Below, piece by piece: positions 7,390 to 11,852 of a DNA stretch of 11,852 nt; position 1 is the stretch's first letter; each line of letters opens with the position of its first letter. The position numbers and the translations under genes are program-made. Below the pieces are notes generated by a model. It had not been told where the DNA came from. It was given only the letters and a program-made list of their open reading frames with translations, and did no database searches. Source of the DNA: Stephanodiscus triporus (taxonomy: Eukaryota; Bacillariophyta; Thalassiosirophyceae; Thalassiosirales; Thalassiosiraceae); contig JALLAZ010000819.1 in assembly GCA_036939755.1 (NCBI GenBank), positions 1 to 11,852 of the forward strand, given 5' to 3'.

Positions 7390-8665
7390 ATGTATGGCAT
7401 CAATGATGGAGAAGAGCGCATTGAAAATACTTTATTGTGGAAGACCGAGGGGAATTCACCAACGCCGACTGTGCGGAAATCTTTGACAGCAATCAAGTGC
7501 TTCCCCTCTCAGTCACAAGATGTCTATGACAATTAAATCATAAGAGCACTGGCTATCAATGTTGATTTAAGGGTGCTTGGTCTTGATTCTGTTCAAATTG
7601 GGAGGAAGGCATGCTTGGGGCTGGCAGCTTTTCTTCAGAACCCAACGTCCCACCTTGAGGTTCTCTCTCTCTTTGGATGTCGAATTGATGATGAAGGGGC
7701 TAGTATTCTGTCATCGGGTATGGACGAAAACTCAACATTGGTAACAACAATACCATCACCAACATTGGATGGCAGGCAATCTTTGCTGTCTTAACGACTG
7801 CGAGTTGCAGATTAGAAAAACTTGATCTGACCGACAATGAGATCAATGATGCCATGGCACTCTCTCTCACCAGTGCTCTGTCAACTAACACAACCCTCAG
7901 GTCATTGAATCTTAATCATTGCTACTACACCACCAGCTTTGAAGGCTGTCATGCTCTCTTTCGTGTGCTATCAAGTCCATCCTGCACATTGCACAGTTTG
8001 AGCCTTAATGCGAACTACTTCAATGATGACCAGATAGAATCTCTCACAAATGCTTTGGCCAATAATGGAATGCTACGGGAGTTGAACATTATTGGCTATG
8101 GTCATGATGATGTTACCTACGCTGGATGGGGGGCGTTTTCAACGGTTCTCCGCAATCCCAATTCGGCGTTGGAGAAGATTGATCTTCATTACTCTGAGAT
8201 GAAAGACCGTGTTATGATTTCATTTGCAGAGGAATTGTCTACCAACAGAAAGTTGAGAGAATTAATAGCAACGGATGTGCGGCCTTCACCCAAATGTTGT
8301 GCAACGACTCAAGCATTATGGACACATACCAGTCCAACCACACCCTCGAGAGACTCAGTTATGATTGTGATGAGTATTTGTTGCCTAAAAAACTCCTATA
8401 TTTATTGCGACTCAATAGAGAGTGCGGTGAGAGCCAAGTAGCGCGCATCAAGATCATCAAAACCCACTTCAGTGGAAGTGACGACAATCTGACGCCATTG
8501 ACTGAGATGAAATTGAACGTCATGCCTCATGCCATTGCTTGGATGGCAAAGGATGACACCATTGGCAGCGATGAGCACACCGCCGATGGGATGTCTGTGA
8601 TGTTTCAATTCTTTCGCGCAATGCCAATGTTGCTCGAAACAACCGCAGCTGGACGAAACAATTAG
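7390..8665 (+). pseudogene. RNI-type leucine-rich-repeat protein, broken by one stop and two frameshifts
   Basis: From ATG 7390 frame 1 reads an N-terminal block, then TAA at 7534-7536, and continues in the same frame into LRRs. Repeats include LEVLSLFGCRIDDEGASIL, LEKLDLTDNEINDAMALSL, LRSLNLNHCYY and LHSLSLNANYFNDDQIESL, then LRELNIIGYG and LEKIDLHYSEMKD. Spacing and the LxLxxNxI pattern fit the ribonuclease-inhibitor-like LRR class. Frame moves from 1 to 3 between about 7732 and 7745, and from 3 to 2 near 8279. The C-terminal block (NHTLERL, VARIKIIKTHF, LNVMPHAIAWMA, FFRAMPMLLE) ends at TAG... region 8663-8665 and matches a conserved tail I recall from a diatom LRR family. The intact product would be about 420 residues, probably a protein-interaction scaffold. 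Three separate small lesions suggest a young pseudogene; sequencing error is possible. Confidence 0.8.
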
Positions 8666-8961
8666 TATGACTTGCATTTTTCGGTGAAGTAAAATACATG
8701 AGATTCATTCATCCAATGTTTGTAAGGCGTCTGGTACAAAGTCGTGCAGTGGGTGTTCCCATGGACAATATGATATTTTATGTTGGCATTAGAAGAACGT
8801 TTAGTCGCTATACTTCTTATTCTTTTACACTACTTACTTCATGTTACTAACATTAATTAGACTATAACACTTCAAACAAGGATACACAAAGGCATGATTG
8901 ATGTTGATTTGTCAAGGCGTTGTGAGAGTGATAGCCATTATCTTCTGATTCACTCATTTGT
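8666..8961. other. Convergent intergenic region
   Basis: This is the 3' flank shared by the LRR pseudogene (+) and the Popeye-like gene (-). It is AT-rich and shows no recognisable gene, hairpin terminator or repeat. Confidence 0.5.
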
Positions 8962-10176
8962 TTACTTTGAGTTTTTCCAATTATCTAACCAAATACTCAA
9001 TTTCGGCGTCGCTGATTGCGATACTATTAAATTCACAACCTTTCCGACAATGGCTGCTGTCATGGCCCGAGTCAAAGAGGCATGGATGTCTCGACTGGAC
9101 TCCATGACCATTTCCATATCTTTAAAAGACCACTCAATTAGTTCGACATCATCAACTGCCACTACTGTCGTATCAGCTCGAAACCCTTTCTCATCACTGG
9201 TAGAATGATCCGACTTGACGATACTTCTCTCTGCACTTCCACGGGTGGCATGAAGCTCGCTGCGCTTTGAGTTTGGTGCATATTTCCTATCTACATCAAC
9301 TGAAGTCAAGAACGCCATCTCTCCCACCCAGGAGCCTGAGTCACCTCCGGGCTTAACAACTCGATTACCTTCCTTGCTTCCCATCGCAGTTAAGTGCCTG
9401 CCCAATGTACTTGCACGCGTGTTCCCTCGAACGATAAGTTTAACGGATTTGATGAGTTCGCTCTCTCGTTGTATGACGCCTCCCGCCTTAATGATTCGGG
9501 TTGTACCAGCGCTGAAGACCTTCTCAAATTGTTTTGGCGTGACTCCATAAGGTTCGAAATGCTCATGGTAGATCTCTCTTTCGCGTGGAGATAGATCCAC
9601 ATTTCCTCGTCGTTCATCTAAAATCTGGATAATTTTGTACACATTTACGGAAGCAAACAGTGAACTCCACAACGGAGGGCCCCATCGGATTGGAGGAGGT
9701 TGCAATATCGAGTAAATTGCAAAGAGACAGTTTCCCAACACTGAACAAGATCGAAGTTCGAGAACATCCGTTCGAGTGAATGCGGTCAGGGTGCATAAAG
9801 ATCCCAAGTTCATAATGATTAGAGGTGCGTTGAGCTTCCACCAATCCAGCCAGCTCCATGTAGATCGCCCCCCCGCAGACGGATTTCTTGCCACTAATGC
9901 GTCCGCCATTTGAGCAGAAGCATTTTGCGGAGTTTGGAATGGCCGCGGAGTTACGAGCGATCCCGACAATGGGAGTTTCAGTAGTTCTGGAACTTGGGGA
10001 TTCTTCTTTTTCGGCGAGAGAGGTCGGCGGTAGAATCGGCCTTTGTAAACGAAGCGCACGTATTCGACCGGCCGCTTTTTCCGAGGCTTGTGAATTCCTC
10101 GGAATGCAGTTTGGATAACGATGCCGGCGTCCCATGTGATGTCCTTGAATATCTTAGCAATAGAAGACCGCACCAT
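8962..10176 (-). CDS. Popeye-like membrane protein with cyclic-nucleotide-binding fold
   Basis: This is a single uninterrupted frame of 404 residues. Residues 1-100 are basic and Pro-rich. Three hydrophobic segments follow (about 115-134, 138-158, 164-186), then the Popeye-type signature around 169-220 (LWSSLFASVNVYKIIQIL, then EIYHEHFEPYGVTPKQFEKVF). Next is a beta-roll like that of cyclic-nucleotide-binding domains. GEMAFL (285-290) resembles the start of a phosphate-binding cassette, and RADTT (333-337) resembles its Arg-containing end. About 42 Ser/Lys/Arg-rich residues are inserted between them. A helical C-terminus follows (SLTRAMTAAIVGKVVNLI). In animals Popeye proteins bind cAMP at membranes; the ligand here is not known. 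The start has the context GTCCATGG and lies 159 bp from the divergent TMEM97-like start. Family call is good; a generic cNMP-fold membrane protein is the alternative. Confidence 0.75.
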   Translation of the reverse strand: MVRSSIAKIFKDITWDAGIVIQTAFRGIHKPRKKRPVEYVRFVYKGRFYRRPLSPKKKNPQVPELLKLPLSGSLVTPRPFQTPQNASAQMADALVARNPSAGGRSTWSWLDWWKLNAPLIIMNLGSLCTLTAFTRTDVLELRSCSVLGNCLFAIYSILQPPPIRWGPPLWSSLFASVNVYKIIQILDERRGNVDLSPREREIYHEHFEPYGVTPKQFEKVFSAGTTRIIKAGGVIQRESELIKSVKLIVRGNTRASTLGRHLTAMGSKEGNRVVKPGGDSGSWVGEMAFLTSVDVDRKYAPNSKRSELHATRGSAERSIVKSDHSTSDEKGFRADTTVVAVDDVELIEWSFKDMEMVMESSRDIHASLTRAMTAAIVGKVVNLIVSQSATPKLSIWLDNWKNSK

Positions 10177-10335
10177 GGACGCGTGGCGTGTGGCGTGTGG
10201 CGTGGTTGTGGAAGAATATCGCTAAAATAAAATCGTACTCTCCTCTAAGGTAGGGATTAGCGAAGCATGTGGCGCAAAATGGGGACGTCCAGGGTTCACA
10301 AAAAAAAGGTCTCGCATCTTCACCCGCCATCCGCC
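10177..10335. promoter_or_regulatory. Divergent promoter region between the Popeye-like and TMEM97-like genes
   Basis: Only 159 bp separate the two start codons, so both promoters and leaders must lie here or overlap the genes. Next to the Popeye-like start is a GGCGTGT tandem repeat (10181-10205, about three units). AT-rich stretches follow (for example around 10217-10232), but I see no TATA box that I would defend. Earlier in-frame ATGs for the TMEM97-like gene exist at 10267 and 10279. Confidence 0.5.
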
Positions 10336-10972
10336 ATGCCAATGCCAACCCTACAAGGCCACACTCGAACAGCATTCTTATGCTTCTTTGCATCTCACAT
10401 CCCCATCACTCTACTCATCGACGGCCAAGCCTTGTTCCCCCGCCATTACTACCCAAAAATTTTCCGTGATGCAGTCGATTGGTACGCCACCACGTTCAAG
10501 GTAATTTTTTATTATTATGTTTGTGCATTATTTTCGCCGGCTTCAAAATCTAACGATCCCGCGTACGCACATACACCAGGATAAGCTATTGATACATCCG
10601 CCAACGTGGTTTTCGTCGCTGATCGCGATCGAGTTCGTATTCCAGGTGCCATTCTTCCTCTTGGCGGTGTACGCCATCGCGCGACGGTCGCACGACGACG
10701 ACGACGACGACGACGAAAGGAAAGGCACGTCGAATAAAATCCAAGGGGACGGCGTTTTCCGATCATTGTGCATGATTTACGGGTCCTCGACGGCGACGAC
10801 ATTGATACCGATATTCGCATCGATATTCACGCAACGCGATACGACCGTCGTGGAGAAGGCGATTCTGCTGTGCTTTTATCTACCATACATCATCTTTCCA
10901 TTGTGGTTGGTGGTGATCGCGGTCTGCGAAGAAAATGTATTCGGAAAGAAGATGGGGAAAAAGAGCAATTGA
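10336..10972 (+). CDS. TMEM97/sigma-2-receptor-like EXPERA-domain protein, two exons (10336-10500 and 10580-10972)
   Basis: The spliced product is 185 residues; human TMEM97 has 176. Four membrane segments are visible: about 11-30 (FFASHIPITLLID), 66-85 (FSSLIAIEFVFQVPFFLLAV), 115-135 (IYGSSTATTLIPIF) and 150-170 (LCFYLPYIIFPLWLVVI). The motifs HIPIT, LFPRHYYP, PPTWF, FVFQVPFF and TTLIPI are characteristic of the family. With the start at 10336 the two acidic ligand-site residues fall at Asp29 and Asp56, the same numbers as in the human protein, which supports this start over ATGs at 10267 and 10279. The C-terminus KKSN fits a KKxx ER-retrieval signal. Family members act in the ER in sterol and lipid handling. 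An odd feature is a seven-Asp run in the loop after the second helix. Divergent with the Popeye-like gene. Confidence 0.92.
10501..10579 (+). other. Intron of the TMEM97-like gene (79 nt, GT-AG, phase 0)
   Basis: Exon 1 ends TTCAAG at 10500. The intron starts GTAATTTTTT and ends ACACCAG at 10579. Exon 2 opens with GAT, the conserved Asp56. Joining them restores the family block from WYATTFK to PPTWF. Unspliced reading runs into a stop inside or just after the intron. Confidence 0.9.
10694..10714 (+). repeat. (GAC)7 microsatellite encoding poly-Asp
   Basis: Seven exact GAC codons lie in the TMEM97-like gene, in the loop after the second membrane segment (ARRSH, seven Asp, ERKG). Triplet expansion keeps the frame, and the loop is tolerant of length changes in the family. 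Confidence 0.9.
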
Positions 10973-11173
10973 CGCAACCTATGCTCCTCTACCCCCCCCC
11001 CTCCCCTTTACTACATCATCTTCTACCCGTTTCCATACACAATAACATTAAACCTCTCAATTTTATCCTAGCACAAGTACCACAAAAAAGTACCACAATG
11101 CTCCCTCTCACCACATCATTCCATGAAAAACACCCTCACTTGACCAGAGTCAAGCCCATTGTCATCATTTCAT
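10973..11173. other. Intergenic region after the TMEM97-like gene
   Basis: This is the 3' flank of the TMEM97-like gene, with a run of nine C's (within 10993-11003) and AT-rich sequence. I see no gene and no clear polyadenylation signal. The minus-strand FG-GAP-like fragment decays into its right part. Confidence 0.4.
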
Positions 11174-11757
11174 CTAGAGCTGATTGCCACTGTCCACTAT
11201 CTTGCCATCTGCCGACAGAGATACAAACACTCCTGACCAATCACCAGCTGCTTCTCCATCGAATCGATGTCCTCTTGTCCTTGTCCCCGAGCTGTGTCAA
11301 GCTCGAGCTGGAATCACCACTTCGATAGACCCTCACATGACCCAAATCATCTCCATTCCCATTGTTATACCAGGCGCCAGCCGCTATCGTCTTGCCATCT
11401 TGGAGAGGGAAATAGAAATCCCAAAGACTCATTGCCTATCGTTTCTATAATGATGGCGGTGCTGCTCTGGCTCTGGCCGATCTGCTTCCAACTGCAGGTA
11501 CCAAGATTATCGCTGCTCTCCAGGGAGAAAACTCTCACATATCCTGGGTGATAACTGCCCTGATTCCCCGGATAATCAATGGTGAGAGTGTTGCCATCAG
11601 GAGAAATATCTACAGTTGTTGTCTCCGTACTAAATGCTCTGGCCGAGCGGCTCCCAGATTGACCCCCTCCCACTATCGATTCGATAGATCCTCACTTGAC
11701 CCATCCAAACATGGTCAACACCAGCCTGTGGTGCTCCAATGGCAACAGTTTCATGAG
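11174..11757 (-). pseudogene. FG-GAP-like repeat protein fragment, degenerate, inverted copy
   Basis: Read on the minus strand from 11757, a repeat unit ETVAIGAP, GQVRIYRID, WEPLGQSI appears and ends in TAG at 11632-11630. After a frame change come VDISPDGNTLTI, PGYVRVFSLES and WKQIGQS. Another frame change near 11440 gives DGKTIAAGAW, NGNGDDLGHVRVYR and LTQLG. A further change near 11257 gives GEAAGD, VSLSADGKI and a TAG at 11176-11174. The family is the same as the plus-strand fragment at the left edge: same 59-residue unit and same alternation of PGYVRV and GHVRVY strands. No start codon or signal peptide is recognisable, and at least three frameshifts plus one stop make it non-functional. 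Flank 11758-11852 shows nothing I recognise. Confidence 0.75.
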
Positions 11758-11852
11758 TAGTCTAACAGGCAAGATGGATGGCCCAAGTTTTTCTGGGTAT
11801 AGAAGAGCTTTATTGGAGGTAATAAGTATTGCCAATTTATGAGTCTATCTAG

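Noticed and set aside
10090..10125. IQ (calmodulin-binding) motif at residues 20-30 of the Popeye-like protein
   Set aside because: IQTAFRG fits the first half, but the basic residue expected four positions after the Gly is a Pro, so the motif is incomplete.

Overview
The window looks like nuclear DNA of a unicellular alga, most likely a diatom or another photosynthetic stramenopile. It carries short GT-AG introns (79 and 160 nt), clearly eukaryotic families (a TMEM97-type EXPERA protein and a Popeye-like cyclic-nucleotide-fold protein), and leucine-rich-repeat and FG-GAP-like repeat families that I recall as abundant in diatoms. It also carries a nucleus-encoded bacterial-type MinD. No species is claimed.

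Layout, left to right. At 2-1123 (+) is a broken tail of an FG-GAP-like repeat gene with in-frame stops, a 2-bp insertion and a deletion. From 1124 to about 4166 I recognise no gene. This AT-rich stretch holds several hairpins, a striking array of 25-nt palindromes in a 28-bp register (2298-2489) and shorter direct repeats. At 4167-4933 (+) is a decayed rhomboid-like membrane protein with three in-frame stops and a 34-bp tandem duplication. At 5248-6559 (-) is an intact two-exon MinD gene of 383 residues. A small codon-biased plus-strand ORF of unknown meaning follows at 6704-6979. At 7390-8665 (+) is an RNI-type LRR gene broken by one stop and two frameshifts. At 8962-10176 (-) is an intact 404-residue Popeye-like protein. 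It is divergent from an intact two-exon TMEM97-like gene at 10336-10972 (+). At 11174-11757 (-) is another broken FG-GAP-like fragment, inverted relative to the left one.

The window therefore has three intact genes (MinD, Popeye-like, TMEM97-like) among four recognisable pseudogenes. The intact genes are not an obvious pathway. MinD is an organelle-division ATPase, TMEM97 is an ER sterol/lipid-related membrane protein, and the Popeye-like protein is a membrane protein with a cyclic-nucleotide-binding fold. The only close coupling is the shared 159-bp intergenic region between the Popeye-like and TMEM97-like genes. The most interesting points are the proteobacterial (mitochondrial) character of MinD, with an Arg/Ser-rich leader instead of a plastid signal peptide, the palindromic array, and a long insertion inside the putative phosphate-binding cassette of the Popeye-like protein.
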